A stretch of 64,000 bases of DNA. It comes from Streptomyces sp. NBC_01429. Its GTDB lineage: Bacteria > Actinomycetota > Actinomycetes > Streptomycetales > Streptomycetaceae. The stretch covers positions 6,351,501 to 6,415,500 of the forward strand of contig NZ_CP109599.1 of assembly GCF_036231945.1 (NCBI RefSeq), in the 5' to 3' direction. A model generated the notes under the pieces. That model was not told the origin of the DNA. It made no database searches and saw nothing but the letters and a program-made list of their open reading frames with translations. Positions 1 to 10,750 of the stretch are shown here, piece after piece; the stretch's first letter is position 1, and each line of letters starts with the position of its first letter. The position numbers and the translations under genes are program-made.

Positions 1-121
1 CCGCCTGGAGAAGGCCACGCGCGATCATCATCCCGATGCCTCGGGTGCCACCGGTGACGAGCGCGCGCTTTCCGCGCAGATCGAAAAGTTCTGCATGCGT
101 CGTGAATTGGTTGTCCACCAC
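1..121 (-). CDS. SDR-family oxidoreductase (N-terminal fragment)
   Basis: The first 40 or so residues of a short-chain dehydrogenase/reductase run off the left edge. After a short leader (VDNQFTTHAELFDLRG) comes a beta strand and the Rossmann dinucleotide-binding motif KRALVTGGTRGIG, the TGxxxGIG signature for NAD(P)H. Two tandem GTG codons can start the gene (118 or 121). I chose the upstream one because an AGGAG sits 9 bases before it. The catalytic YxxxK region is outside the window, so substrate and cofactor preference cannot be judged. It lies downstream of, and on the same strand as, the GH15 gene but 427 bases away, so co-transcription is doubtful. Confidence 0.8.
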   Translation of the reverse strand, partial: MVDNQFTTHAELFDLRGKRALVTGGTRGIGMMIARGLLQA

Positions 122-548
122 TTGCCGCGTCTCCTCTGTATGGCTGAGAACAACAAGTTAGGCGGGCTTGCGGGAGAGAGGGAGATCCTTGTAATACGAG
201 TACTGCCAGAGCCCCTCTCCTGGTGGACGGAGTGTTCCCGCGTGCGTTCAAAGGCGCCGGCACATCCGGCCCGGATCCAGGGGCGTACAGAGGTCGCGGC
301 TCGTCCGGCCGCGCAAGGTCCTCACTGCCGGAGATCCATCGGATGACCGACCCCGCGATGTCCCGGGCGGCCCCACTGGGCGCCAGACGCCGGAGTCCCG
401 CCCCGGCCGCGCACGCTGACCGGGGCGCTCCTGCACAAAGAGGGGAACTACTCGCTCACGGGGGCGTGAATCCCATCCCCCTGTCCTATCGGCCACGGTG
501 GACATCACCGGTGGGAAAAGGACAGGGGATCCGGGATCCCTCACCTGC
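122..548. other. intergenic region between GH15 and SDR genes
   Basis: No convincing gene is seen in these 427 bases. Just beyond the GH15 stop there is an inverted repeat of 10-base arms (478-487 CCCCTGTCCT and 519-528 AGGACAGGGG) with about 31 bases between, and a GGGATCC-rich palindrome at about 526-541. These could form a terminator for the leftward GH15 transcript. The segment 170-230, upstream of the SDR start, is less GC-rich and is the likely SDR promoter, but no clear -35/-10 pair can be assigned. Confidence 0.4.
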
Positions 549-2375
549 TCAGCCCCCGTAGGCTCCGGACGCCGTCAGCCGCAGCGCCGTGTCGATCAGC
601 GGCACATGGCTGAACGCCTGCGGGAAGTTGCCCACCTGCCGTTGGAGCTTGGAGTCCCACTCCTCGGCCAGCAGCCCCAGGTCGTTGCGGAGCGAGAGCA
701 GCTTCTCGAAGAGCTTGCGCGCCTCGTCCACCCGCCCGATCATCGCCAGGTCGTCCGCCAGCCAGAACGAGCAGGCCAGGAAGGCACCCTCGTCGCCCGC
801 CAGCCCGTCGACGCCCGCGTCGTCACCCGAGGTCGGGTAGCGCAGCACGAATCCGTCCTCGGTGGACAGCTCGCGCTGGATCGCCTCGATGGTGCCGATG
901 ACCCGCTTGTCGTCCGGCGGCAGGAAGCCCATCTGCGGGATGAGCAGCAGCGACGCGTCCAGCTCCTTGGAGCCGTACGACTGCGTGAAGGTGTTCCGCT
1001 CCTTGTCGTACCCCTTCTCGCAGACATCGTGGTGGATGTCGTCGCGCAGCTCGCGCCAGCGCTCCAGTGGCCCGTCGGCGTCCCCGGACTCGATCAGCTT
1101 GATCGTCCGGTCGACCGCGACCCACGCCATCACCTTGGAGTGCACGAAGTGCCTGCGCGGCCCGCGGACCTCCCAGATGCCCTCGTCCGGCTGGTCCCAG
1201 TGCTTCTCCAGGTACTGGATCAGCTTGAGCTGGAGCACCGACGCGTAGTCGTTGCGGGCCAGACCCGTCATGTGCGCCAGGTGCAGCGCCTCGGTGACCT
1301 CGCCGTACACATCCAGCTGGAGCTGGTGCGCCGCGCCGTTGCCGACCCGGACCGGGCCCGAGTTCTCGTACCCCGGCAGCCAGTCCAGCTCGGCCTCGCC
1401 CAGCTCACGCTCGCCGGCGATGCCGTACATGATCTGGAGGTTCTCCGGGTCACCGGCGACCGAGCGCAGCAGCCACTCGCGCCAGGCGCGGGCCTCCTCG
1501 CGGTAGCCGGTGCGCAGCAGCGAGGAGAGGGTGATCGCGGCGTCGCGCAGCCAGGTGTAGCGGTAGTCCCAGTTCCGGCTGCCGCCGATCTCCTCGGGCA
1601 GCGAGGTCGTCGGCGCCGCGACGATCCCGCCCGTCGGCGCGTAGGTCAGCGCCTTGAGCGTGATCAGCGAACGGACGACGGCCTCCCGGTAGGGGCCGTG
1701 GTACGTGCAGTGCTCGATCCACTCCCGCCAGAAGTCGGAGGTCGCCTCCAGCGATCCCTCGGGATCGGGCAGCGCCGGCGGCCTGCGGTGCGAGGGCTGC
1801 CAGCTGATGGTGAAGGCGACCCGGTCGCCCGGGGCGACGGTGAAGTCGGAGTACGTCGTGAGGTCCTTGCCGTGCGTCTCCGCGTCGGTGTCCAGCCAGA
1901 CCGAGTCGGGGCCCGCCACGGCGACCGTGCGGTTGTCCACCTTGTGGACCCACGGCACGACCCGGCCGTAGCTGAAGCGCATCCGCAGAGCGGACCGCAT
2001 CGGCACCCGGCCGCTGATGCCCTCCACGATCCGGATCACCTGGGGTGCTCCGTCACGCGGCGGCATGAAATCGGTCACTCTGACCGTGCCACGCGGTGTG
2101 TCCCACTCCGATTCCAGGATGAGGGAGTCGCCCCGATAGCGGCGCCGCGTGGCGCGCGGGGCCTCGGAGCCCGCGGGATGCGCGGGCCCGAGTCGCCAGA
2201 AGCCGTGCTCCTCCGTACCGAGCAGGGCCGCGAACACGGCGTGCGAGTCGAAGCGTGGGAGGCACAGCCAGTCGACTGTGCCGTCCCGGCAGACCAGGGC
2301 AGCGGTCTGCATGTCTCCGATAAGTGCGTAATCCTCGATGCGCCCGGCCACGTGCATCTCCAGTCGAACGGCCAT
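549..2375 (-). CDS. glycoside hydrolase family 15 protein
   Basis: A 608-residue GH15 protein (glucoamylase/trehalase-like clan). The N-terminal beta-sandwich part carries GRIEDYALIGDMQTAALV and DGTVDWLCLPRFDS, typical of bacterial GH15. The (alpha/alpha)6 barrel has RNWDYRYTWLRDAAITL, the strongest family signature. The general acid is probably the Glu of GIWEVRG, and the general base probably lies in GLLAEEWD near the C-terminus, followed by GNFPQAFSHVPLI. There is no signal peptide, so it is cytoplasmic, acting on alpha-glucosidic substrates such as trehalose or malto-oligosaccharides; the sequence does not decide which. The start may be a few codons further in (Met7 or Val9), because no good ribosome binding site precedes Met1. 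It is divergent from pyrG. Confidence 0.9.
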   Translation of the reverse strand: MAVRLEMHVAGRIEDYALIGDMQTAALVCRDGTVDWLCLPRFDSHAVFAALLGTEEHGFWRLGPAHPAGSEAPRATRRRYRGDSLILESEWDTPRGTVRVTDFMPPRDGAPQVIRIVEGISGRVPMRSALRMRFSYGRVVPWVHKVDNRTVAVAGPDSVWLDTDAETHGKDLTTYSDFTVAPGDRVAFTISWQPSHRRPPALPDPEGSLEATSDFWREWIEHCTYHGPYREAVVRSLITLKALTYAPTGGIVAAPTTSLPEEIGGSRNWDYRYTWLRDAAITLSSLLRTGYREEARAWREWLLRSVAGDPENLQIMYGIAGERELGEAELDWLPGYENSGPVRVGNGAAHQLQLDVYGEVTEALHLAHMTGLARNDYASVLQLKLIQYLEKHWDQPDEGIWEVRGPRRHFVHSKVMAWVAVDRTIKLIESGDADGPLERWRELRDDIHHDVCEKGYDKERNTFTQSYGSKELDASLLLIPQMGFLPPDDKRVIGTIEAIQRELSTEDGFVLRYPTSGDDAGVDGLAGDEGAFLACSFWLADDLAMIGRVDEARKLFEKLLSLRNDLGLLAEEWDSKLQRQVGNFPQAFSHVPLIDTALRLTASGAYGG

Positions 2376-2781
2376 GTCCGCCCCGTGGGGCGCGTACTTC
2401 GGTCAAGGGTCGTTGACGAGCTGGGTTTCCGGGAAATCGGGCGGGGGTGGTGCCGTTTGCCGGCCGGACTCGGCAGCGAATGTTTGAGCAGGATACGACG
2501 CACGCGGGGCTTCCGCGTCACGCTCTCGACAACATCCTTCCGCCGAACGAGTGGGGGGCCGGGTGACTGGGCGGAAAAAACGTGACTCCGGGGGAAAGCG
2601 GTTGCGGAAGCGTGACCGGAACGACCCTCTCCTCGGCGCTGATACCCTGGTAGCCCGTGGACCGGTGGACTCGCTGCGCAGCAAAGAGACCCCGAAACCG
2701 CAGCGACCGGCACCCCCGCCTCTTCCGGCCGGGATACCGGTACGCACCTCAGACCGCGACCACGGGAGCCCCCTCTTGGCC
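2376..2781. promoter_or_regulatory. divergent intergenic region, GH15 / pyrG promoters
   Basis: These 406 bases separate the leftward GH15 gene from pyrG and should hold both promoters. A plausible -10 for pyrG is GATACCCT around 2639-2647, but I cannot pair it with a confident -35. An open frame continues upstream of the chosen pyrG start to 2551, but its residues are low-complexity Arg/Pro and do not look like CTP synthase, so it is treated as leader. Confidence 0.4.
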
Positions 2782-4470
<1,689 letters not shown>

Positions 4471-4565
4471 GGCGTGACGCAGGGGATACGGTGGGAGCCG
4501 GGGTACGGGTCGTGCGGACCGGTGCCCCGGTTTCCGCTTGTGCGCCACTGTGGGAGGACGCTGCC

Positions 4566-5192
4566 ATGACCATCAAGGACACCCCTGAGGAGTGGCGGGT
4601 CACCGCGACCACGACGCCCTTCCGCGGCAACAAGACCAGTGTCCGTACCGATGATGTGGTCATGCCCGACGGCACGGTCGTGAAGCGGGACTACCAGGTC
4701 CACCCCGGATCCGTCGCGATCCTCGCCCTGGACGGGACGGGCCGGGTGCTCGTCCTGCGGCAGTACCGGCACCCGGTGCGCCAGAAGCTGTGGGAGATCC
4801 CGGCCGGGCTCCTCGACGTGCCGGGCGAGAACCCGCTGCACGCGGCGCAGCGCGAGCTGTACGAGGAGGCACACGTCAAGGCGGAGGACTGGCGGGTGCT
4901 CACCGACGTCTACACGACGGCGGGCGGCTGCGACGAGGCGGTACGGATCTTCCTCGCCCGCGATCTGTCGGCGGCGGAGGGCGAGCGCTTCGAGGTCTCC
5001 GAGGAGGAGGCCGACATGGAGCTGGCCCGGGTCGCCCTGCCGGAGCTGGTACGGGGTGTGCTCGCCGGTGAGCTGCACAACAACTGCCTCGCGGTGGGGG
5101 TGCTCGCGCTCACGGCGGCGCTGGCGGGCGACGGTACGGACGCGCTGCGGCCGGCCGACGCGCCATGGCCCGCGCGCCCGTTCGAATCCTGA
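4566..5192 (+). CDS. Nudix hydrolase, ADP-ribose pyrophosphatase-like
   Basis: A 208-residue Nudix protein resembling ADP-ribose/ADP-sugar pyrophosphatases, which cleave ADP-ribose to AMP and ribose 5-phosphate. The core reads VLVLRQYRHPV, then GLLDVPGE, then RELYEEAHV. This is the Nudix box except that the usual Gly of EExG is His, a substitution also expected in ADPRase-type relatives. The metal-binding Glu residues of REx2EE are intact, so activity is likely. The start is an ATG after TGCC; a longer frame exists upstream but adds only low-complexity residues. Its position directly after pyrG suggests shared expression. Confidence 0.9.
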   Translation: MTIKDTPEEWRVTATTTPFRGNKTSVRTDDVVMPDGTVVKRDYQVHPGSVAILALDGTGRVLVLRQYRHPVRQKLWEIPAGLLDVPGENPLHAAQRELYEEAHVKAEDWRVLTDVYTTAGGCDEAVRIFLARDLSAAEGERFEVSEEEADMELARVALPELVRGVLAGELHNNCLAVGVLALTAALAGDGTDALRPADAPWPARPFES

Positions 5193-5348
5193 CCCTTTCG
5201 GCCCTCTGATCTGACGAAATGCTGATCCGATCGGGGGAATCCCCGGCCACGCTCCTCAGGTTCCGTCGCAGAGAGTGAACTACGCTCGAACCGCCCGGGC
5301 GGAGACCCGCCGGGCTCGGCTCGTGCGCAGGCGGACGGAGCGTGGCCC

Positions 5349-7949
5349 GTGACGGATCAGGCGGTGGATGTGAGCGGCTCGGGCCGCGCGCGGGCGACCG
5401 GGGGCGGCGACGCTCCTGAACAAGAGTCAACCTCGGTGGCGGCGACGGCATCTGACGCTCCGTCGGAAACGCGGCGGAGCGACCGCGCCGGGTCGGAACG
5501 GAAGCCGTCGAAGCGGAGTTCCCGCGCGAAAGGGAAGAGCCGGACGAACGTCCCGGAGAGTGCCGAATCCACCACGGACCCCGTGCGCGAGAGCGGCCGC
5601 GACCGGCACCCGGAGCCGGACCCCGCGCCGGACGGCGTGACGCACGGTGGCGGAACACACGAGGCCGGGCCCGCCCCCGCGCCCGAATCCCCGGCGGCGC
5701 GGCCGGAGGCGGACGACGCCGCGACGGCCGGTCCCGCTCCGGAGACCGGTCCCGCTCCCGAGGCCGATTCCGCTCCCGAGGCCGGCCCTGCTCCGGACCC
5801 GGGTCCCGCTCCCGACCTCGGTCCTGAACCGGAGAGCGCCGCCGTCGTCGAGGCTTCCGCCGCGCCGCTGCTGACCGGCCCGGCCGGCCCCGCCGGTGTC
5901 CGGCCGCCCCAGCCGCTCCGTACCCCCGACCCGGTACGGCCCGAGCCCGACGGGCTGTTCTTCGGGCGCCAGCGCGAACTGAAGGCCCTGCACGGCGACA
6001 TCGAGCGCGCCGGACTCAACACCATCTCCGGACGCAAGGAGCCCCGCGCCCGGGTCCTGCTGATCGCCGGACGCCCCGGCTCGGGACGTACCGCGCTCGG
6101 CCGGGAGCTGGCCGGGCAGCTCGCCGCCGGCTACCCCGACGGAGTCGTCAGGGCGCGGCTGACCGAGGCGGGCGGCGCGCCCGTCCCCACCGAGCGGACC
6201 GCGCGCGAGATCCTCGGCGTGTTCGGGGTCGCGACCCCGCCGGGCGCGGGGGAGGACGAGCTGTCCGAGATGGTCCGCGAGGCGCTGGCCGTCCGCCGGG
6301 TCCTGCTGCTCCTCGACGACGCGGTCGACGCCGGGCAGGTCGATCCGCTGGTGCCCGACAACCCCGGCTGCCTGGTGGTCGCGGTGGCGCAGGGGCCGCT
6401 CACCGGGATTCCCGACGTACGCCCCTGCACGCTCGGCGGCATGGACGCCAAGGCCGCCATCGAACTGCTCGCGCGCTTCGCCGGATCCGTCCGGATCACC
6501 GTCGACCCGCAGGCCGCCGAGTCCCTCGCCGAGGAGTGCGGGGGCCAGCCCGCCGCGCTCGTCCTGGCGGGCGGCTGGCTCGCCGCCCGGCCCACCGCCT
6601 CGGTCGCCGACGCGGCCAAGCGGCTGCGCGCGCTGCCCTACGACGCCGAGCGGCCGGTCGGGGACCGGCCGCTGGCCCGCGCCTTCCAGCTGGTGTACGA
6701 GAGCCTGCCGGGGCCCGCCGCCCGGATACTGCGACTGCTCGCGCTCGCCCCCGCCGGTCTCGCCGACGCGCACACCGCCTCCGCGCTGGCGGGCTGCTCG
6801 GTGTCGGCGGCCGGGGTCGCGCTGGACGACTTCACCGCGCGCGGCCTGCTGCACCGGGCCGACGCCCCGACGCCCGACCCGGGCCCGCTGGACTTCCGGG
6901 ACCCGGACTCCGGGGCGGCCGAGCCCCAGTACGTGGTGCCCGGCTGTCTGGTCCCGCTGCTGCGGGCCGTCATGGAGCGCGAGGACCGGCCCGCCGAGGT
7001 GCAGCTCGCCCGCGCGCGGATGCTGGAGCGGACCGTACGGCTGCTCCAGTCCTGCCGCGCGGTCACGGATCCCGAAGGCTCCCCGGCCCGGCTGCGGCTG
7101 GCCGGACTGCCGCGCGCGCTGCGCTTCCCGCACGCCGGGTCGGCCGACGCGTGGCTGTACTCGCGCCGGCCCGCGCTGCTGGCCTCCGCCCGGCTCGCGG
7201 TCGCCGACGGCGAGCTGGACACCCTCGCCCGCAGGCTGGTGGCCGCGCTGGTCAGGGCGCTCGCCGCGCACCGGGGCACCGAGGCGGCCGCGCCCGAGCT
7301 GTACGGGCTGCACCAGCTGGTCCTGGACATCGCCGAGCGCCGCGAGCTGCACCGGGAACGGGCGGCGGCGCTGCTGAACATCGGCGATCTGGACGCCAGG
7401 ACCGGCCGTACCCACGACGCGCTCGTGCGCTACCGCGCGGCGCTGGACGCCGGACGCGAGGCGGGCGACCTCTACGCGACCGGCCGCGCCATGGAATCCA
7501 TCGGCGGGGCCCACCAGGACCTGCGCGACTGGCAGCGCGCGGCCGACTGGTACGGAAGGGCGCTCTCCCAGCGGCTGAGCCGGGGGGAGCGGGCCGACGA
7601 GGCGCGGCTGTACGGCCGCCTCGGCACCGTGCACACCTACGCGGGCCGCTACGGCGAGGCGCTGCGCAACTGGCGGGCCGCCGCCGCCGTCCACCGCCGG
7701 CTCCAGGAACCGGCCGGCCTGGCGCGGGCGCTGAGCGAGGTGGCCCGGGTCCAGGAGTACGCGGGCCGGCCGCAGGAGTCGCTGCGCACCTGCCAGGAGG
7801 CGGTCGAATGGGCGCGGCAGGCACAGGACGTACGGCTCCAGGCCGCGCTCCAGCTCCGGCTGGCCGACACCCTGGACCGGCTCGGGGACCCCACGGCGGC
7901 CAGGCTGCACCGGGCCACCTCCGATCGACTCCTGGAAACCGAGGGATAA
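5349..7949 (+). CDS. P-loop NTPase with TPR-like C-terminus
   Basis: An 866-residue protein with three parts. Residues 1-200 are disordered and Pro/Ala/Glu-rich, built partly from a hexapeptide of the type GPAPEA. Residues about 210-500 form an NB-ARC/STAND-like ATPase: FFGRQRELKAL leads in, the Walker A is GRPGSGRT at about 241-248, and the Walker B is VLLLLDD near 318. The C-terminal third is helical with TPR-like repeats (LGTVHTYAGRYGEALRNWRAAA, about 40-residue periodicity). The GTG start has GGAG 8 bases upstream. STAND proteins of this shape act as ligand-triggered signalling switches or transcription regulators; no DNA-binding domain is visible, so a specific role cannot be named. It sits between the Nudix gene and ald, as in other streptomycetes. 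Confidence 0.75.
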   Translation: MTDQAVDVSGSGRARATGGGDAPEQESTSVAATASDAPSETRRSDRAGSERKPSKRSSRAKGKSRTNVPESAESTTDPVRESGRDRHPEPDPAPDGVTHGGGTHEAGPAPAPESPAARPEADDAATAGPAPETGPAPEADSAPEAGPAPDPGPAPDLGPEPESAAVVEASAAPLLTGPAGPAGVRPPQPLRTPDPVRPEPDGLFFGRQRELKALHGDIERAGLNTISGRKEPRARVLLIAGRPGSGRTALGRELAGQLAAGYPDGVVRARLTEAGGAPVPTERTAREILGVFGVATPPGAGEDELSEMVREALAVRRVLLLLDDAVDAGQVDPLVPDNPGCLVVAVAQGPLTGIPDVRPCTLGGMDAKAAIELLARFAGSVRITVDPQAAESLAEECGGQPAALVLAGGWLAARPTASVADAAKRLRALPYDAERPVGDRPLARAFQLVYESLPGPAARILRLLALAPAGLADAHTASALAGCSVSAAGVALDDFTARGLLHRADAPTPDPGPLDFRDPDSGAAEPQYVVPGCLVPLLRAVMEREDRPAEVQLARARMLERTVRLLQSCRAVTDPEGSPARLRLAGLPRALRFPHAGSADAWLYSRRPALLASARLAVADGELDTLARRLVAALVRALAAHRGTEAAAPELYGLHQLVLDIAERRELHRERAAALLNIGDLDARTGRTHDALVRYRAALDAGREAGDLYATGRAMESIGGAHQDLRDWQRAADWYGRALSQRLSRGERADEARLYGRLGTVHTYAGRYGEALRNWRAAAAVHRRLQEPAGLARALSEVARVQEYAGRPQESLRTCQEAVEWARQAQDVRLQAALQLRLADTLDRLGDPTAARLHRATSDRLLETEG
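5730..5819 (+). repeat. five tandem 18-bp coding repeats
   Basis: Five successive 18-base units of the form GGTCCCGCTCCnGAGnCC encode the GPAPEx hexapeptides in the disordered N-terminal region of the P-loop/TPR protein. A degenerate sixth unit follows. Units differ by a few bases, so the array is old enough to have diverged but could still change copy number between strains. Confidence 0.7.
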
Positions 7950-8130
7950 CACCTACGAAATCCGTAGCGCTTCGGCTGGAGATTGATGCTTTGCAAGGCT
8001 AGACAGCGAGAAATCCTTCATTAGACTGGCTCTGCCGCATTCGCCCGCGGTGTCTTCCCGTGCGCCACGTGTGTCCGGGTATGTATGGGATTGCCCCGGG
8101 AGTCCCCTGAGTCAAGGACCGTGATCTGCC

Positions 8131-9246
8131 GTGTTGGTCGGTATCCCCCGCGAAGTCAAGAACAACGAATTCCGGGTGGCCATCACACCCGCCGGTGTGC
8201 ACGAGCTGGTGCACCAGGGCCATCAGGTCGTCGTCGAGCACGGCGCCGGCATCGGCTCCTCGATCACGGACGAGGAGTACACGGCCGCCGGCGCGCGGAT
8301 CCTGGCCACCGCCGACGAGGTCTGGGCCGCCGCCGACCTGCTGCTCAAGGTCAAGGAGCCGGTCGCCGAGGAGTACCACCGGCTGCGCAAGGACCAGACG
8401 CTCTTCACGTATCTGCACCTCGCCGCCTCCCGTGCCTGCACGGAGGCCCTGCTCGACTCCGGCACCACCGCCATCGCCTACGAGACCGTCGAGACCGCGA
8501 ACCGCGCGCTGCCGCTGCTCGCCCCGATGTCCGAGGTCGCCGGTCGGCTGGCGCCCCAGGTCGGCGCGTACCACCTGATGCGCTCCGCCGGCGGGCGCGG
8601 GGTGCTGCCGGGCGGTGTCCCGGGCACGGCCGCGGGCCGGGCCGTGGTCATCGGCGGCGGGGTCTCCGGCTGGAACGCCACCCAGATCGCCGTCGGCATG
8701 GGCTTCCAGGTGACCCTGCTCGACCGGGACATCAACAAGCTGCGCGAGGCCGACCGGATCTTCGGCAGCAAGGTCCGGACCATCGTCTCCAACGCCTTCG
8801 AACTGGAGAAGGCGGTCGTCGAGGCGGACCTCGTCATCGGGGCCGTTCTCATCCCGGGCGCGAAGGCGCCGAAGCTCGTCACGAACGAGCTGGTGGCCGG
8901 AATGAAGCCCGGAAGTGTACTTGTCGACATTGCGATTGATCAGGGCGGTTGCTTCGAGGATTCGCGCCCGACGACCCACGCCGAACCGACGTTCCGTGTC
9001 CATGACTCGGTCTTCTACTGCGTGGCCAACATGCCGGGTGCCGTACCGCACACATCTACGTACGCTCTGACCAACGCCACGCTGCCCTACATCGTGGAGC
9101 TGGCCAACCGCGGCTGGACCGGCGCGCTGCGCCGGGACCCGGCCCTCGCCAAGGGCCTCAACACCCATGAGGGCCAGGTGGTTTACCGCGAGGTGGCCGA
9201 GGCGCACGGTCTGGATCACGCCGAATTGGGCACGCTTCTGGGCTGA
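8131..9246 (+). CDS. ald: alanine dehydrogenase
   Basis: A 371-residue L-alanine dehydrogenase, catalysing the reversible NAD-dependent oxidation of alanine to pyruvate and ammonia. The N-terminus MLVGIPREVKNNEFRVAIT is the hallmark of the family, with the substrate-contacting Arg15 in FRVA. KVKEP carries the conserved Lys, and FTYLHLAA the catalytic His region. The NAD-binding fold appears at VVIGGGVSGWNA. It begins with GTG at 8131. Length matches the family. The 181 bases upstream include an AT-richer patch (about 7990-8030) that may hold a promoter. It is a separate unit from the P-loop/TPR gene and from parA. Confidence 0.96.
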   Translation: MLVGIPREVKNNEFRVAITPAGVHELVHQGHQVVVEHGAGIGSSITDEEYTAAGARILATADEVWAAADLLLKVKEPVAEEYHRLRKDQTLFTYLHLAASRACTEALLDSGTTAIAYETVETANRALPLLAPMSEVAGRLAPQVGAYHLMRSAGGRGVLPGGVPGTAAGRAVVIGGGVSGWNATQIAVGMGFQVTLLDRDINKLREADRIFGSKVRTIVSNAFELEKAVVEADLVIGAVLIPGAKAPKLVTNELVAGMKPGSVLVDIAIDQGGCFEDSRPTTHAEPTFRVHDSVFYCVANMPGAVPHTSTYALTNATLPYIVELANRGWTGALRRDPALAKGLNTHEGQVVYREVAEAHGLDHAELGTLLG

Positions 9247-9586
9247 CGCGTCAACGCGTCACGTCAACACCGCGCCAGCGGCCGGATCTTGCTCCCCGAG
9301 GTCCGGCCGATCGCGTGCCGCACCCCGCCGAACCCCCGGTCAACACGCCTCGAACGTAACGTTTTCAACCGTTTGATGGGTACGGAAATCACGCGGGCCA
9401 TGCCTTGGTGAGAGGCTTGTGCGCCCTTGACAGAGGGATGTTCCGTTACCGACACATCGGGCCGGGTCCGGCGGATTGTGTTGCTGCGAAGCGGTGACAC
9501 GCCATAGAGTCGCCAACCGTCGGCATGGTGCCACGCTGACCTATCGATAAAGTTTCCTGGTCCCGTCCAAGGAGGTAAGACGACTT
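9247..9586. promoter_or_regulatory. intergenic region upstream of the parA-scpAB operon
   Basis: These 340 bases carry an immediate palindrome after the ald stop (TGACGCGT-CA-ACGCGTCA, 9244-9261) and a second hairpin with 8-bp arms CGGCCGGA/TCCGGCCG (9279-9309), either of which may end the ald transcript. Further on, a perfect -35-like TTGACA lies at 9426-9431, without a convincing -10 at standard spacing. The ribosome site AAGGAGGT ends 10 bases before the parA GTG. No gene is seen. Confidence 0.45.
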
Positions 9587-10750
9587 GTGAATGAGTCGAC
9601 ATTTACTCCCGGGGGTGGTCAACCAGGTATGCCGGTGAGGGGCCAGAACCCGTCGTCCGGGTTCGAGGCTGTCGGCTCCGTAGCTGTCCGCACCTTCGCC
9701 ACCCACCAGCACATGACGACAGCCCACCAGATGATGGACGGCCAACACGTGAACGCCATGGCCGGCAACGAGGGCGGGCGAGAGTCCAGCCCATTCGCCG
9801 ACTACAGCGAAGTGCCCGAGGGGCACTTCTACGACCCCGACGCCGAGTACGAGCCCGACCCCGAGTACGCGGCCACCCTCGCCCCCGACGCCGCACGCCA
9901 GCGCCGCGAGCGGATCGGCCCGACCGGGCGTCCCCTGCCGTACTTCCCGATCCCGGGCCCGCTCACCGACCACGGCCCCGCGAAGATCATCGCGATGTGC
10001 AACCAGAAGGGCGGCGTCGGCAAGACCACGTCGACCATCAACCTGGGTGCCGCGCTCGCGGAGTACGGCCGGCGCGTGCTGCTCGTCGACTTCGACCCGC
10101 AGGGAGCCCTGTCGGTCGGCCTCGGCGTGAACCCGATGGAGCTGGACCTCACCGTCTACAACCTGCTCATGGAGCGGGGCATGGCGGCCGACGAGGTGCT
10201 CCTGAAGACCGCCGTGCCCAACATGGACCTGCTGCCGAGCAACATCGACCTCTCGGCCGCGGAAGTGCAGCTGGTCAGCGAGGTCGCGCGCGAGTCCACG
10301 CTCCAGCGCGCCCTGAAGCCGCTGCTCCAGGACTACGACTACATCGTGATCGACTGTCAGCCCTCGCTCGGTCTGCTGACCGTGAACGCGCTGACGGCGG
10401 CGCACAAGGTGATCGTGCCGCTGGAGTGCGAGTTCTTCGCGCTGCGCGGTGTGGCGCTGCTCACGGAGACCATCGAGAAGGTCCAGGAACGGCTCAACCC
10501 GGAACTGGAACTCGACGGCATCCTCGCCACGATGTACGACTCCCGTACGGTGCACAGCCGCGAGGTCCTCGCCCGCGTGGTCGAGGCGTTCGACGACCAC
10601 GTGTACCACACGGTGATCGGGCGGACCGTGCGCTTCCCGGAGACCACGGTCGCCGGTGAGCCGATCACCACGTACGCCTCCAACTCCGTCGGCGCCGCCG
10701 CCTATCGTCAGCTCGCCAGGGAGGTGCTCGCCCGGTGTCACGCCGAGTGA
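9587..10750 (+). CDS. ParA-family ATPase of the scpAB operon
   Basis: A 387-residue ParA/MinD-type ATPase. Residues 1-130 are an acidic, low-complexity extension. The deviant Walker A motif KGGVGKT falls at about 141-147, followed by LLVDFDPQGALS (Walker A') and IVIDCQPSLGLLTVN (Walker B). These residues define ATP-dependent dimerising, DNA- or membrane-associated positioning ATPases. The GTG start follows a strong AAGGAGGT. Its 3' end overlaps a small basic gene by 16 bases, with scpA and scpB next, an arrangement that resembles the mycobacterial ParA-like/scpA/scpB order. This is not the chromosomal parAB near oriC, so a role with the ScpAB-SMC condensin is an inference from position. Confidence 0.9.
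   Translation: MNESTFTPGGGQPGMPVRGQNPSSGFEAVGSVAVRTFATHQHMTTAHQMMDGQHVNAMAGNEGGRESSPFADYSEVPEGHFYDPDAEYEPDPEYAATLAPDAARQRRERIGPTGRPLPYFPIPGPLTDHGPAKIIAMCNQKGGVGKTTSTINLGAALAEYGRRVLLVDFDPQGALSVGLGVNPMELDLTVYNLLMERGMAADEVLLKTAVPNMDLLPSNIDLSAAEVQLVSEVARESTLQRALKPLLQDYDYIVIDCQPSLGLLTVNALTAAHKVIVPLECEFFALRGVALLTETIEKVQERLNPELELDGILATMYDSRTVHSREVLARVVEAFDDHVYHTVIGRTVRFPETTVAGEPITTYASNSVGAAAYRQLAREVLARCHAE

Noticed and set aside
498..2585. 695-codon open frame antisense to the GH15 gene
   Set aside because: Sense strand carries the GH15 signatures.
5427..7952. 841-codon open frame antisense to the P-loop/TPR gene
   Set aside because: GC-bias artefact; the other strand has Walker motifs and a good start.
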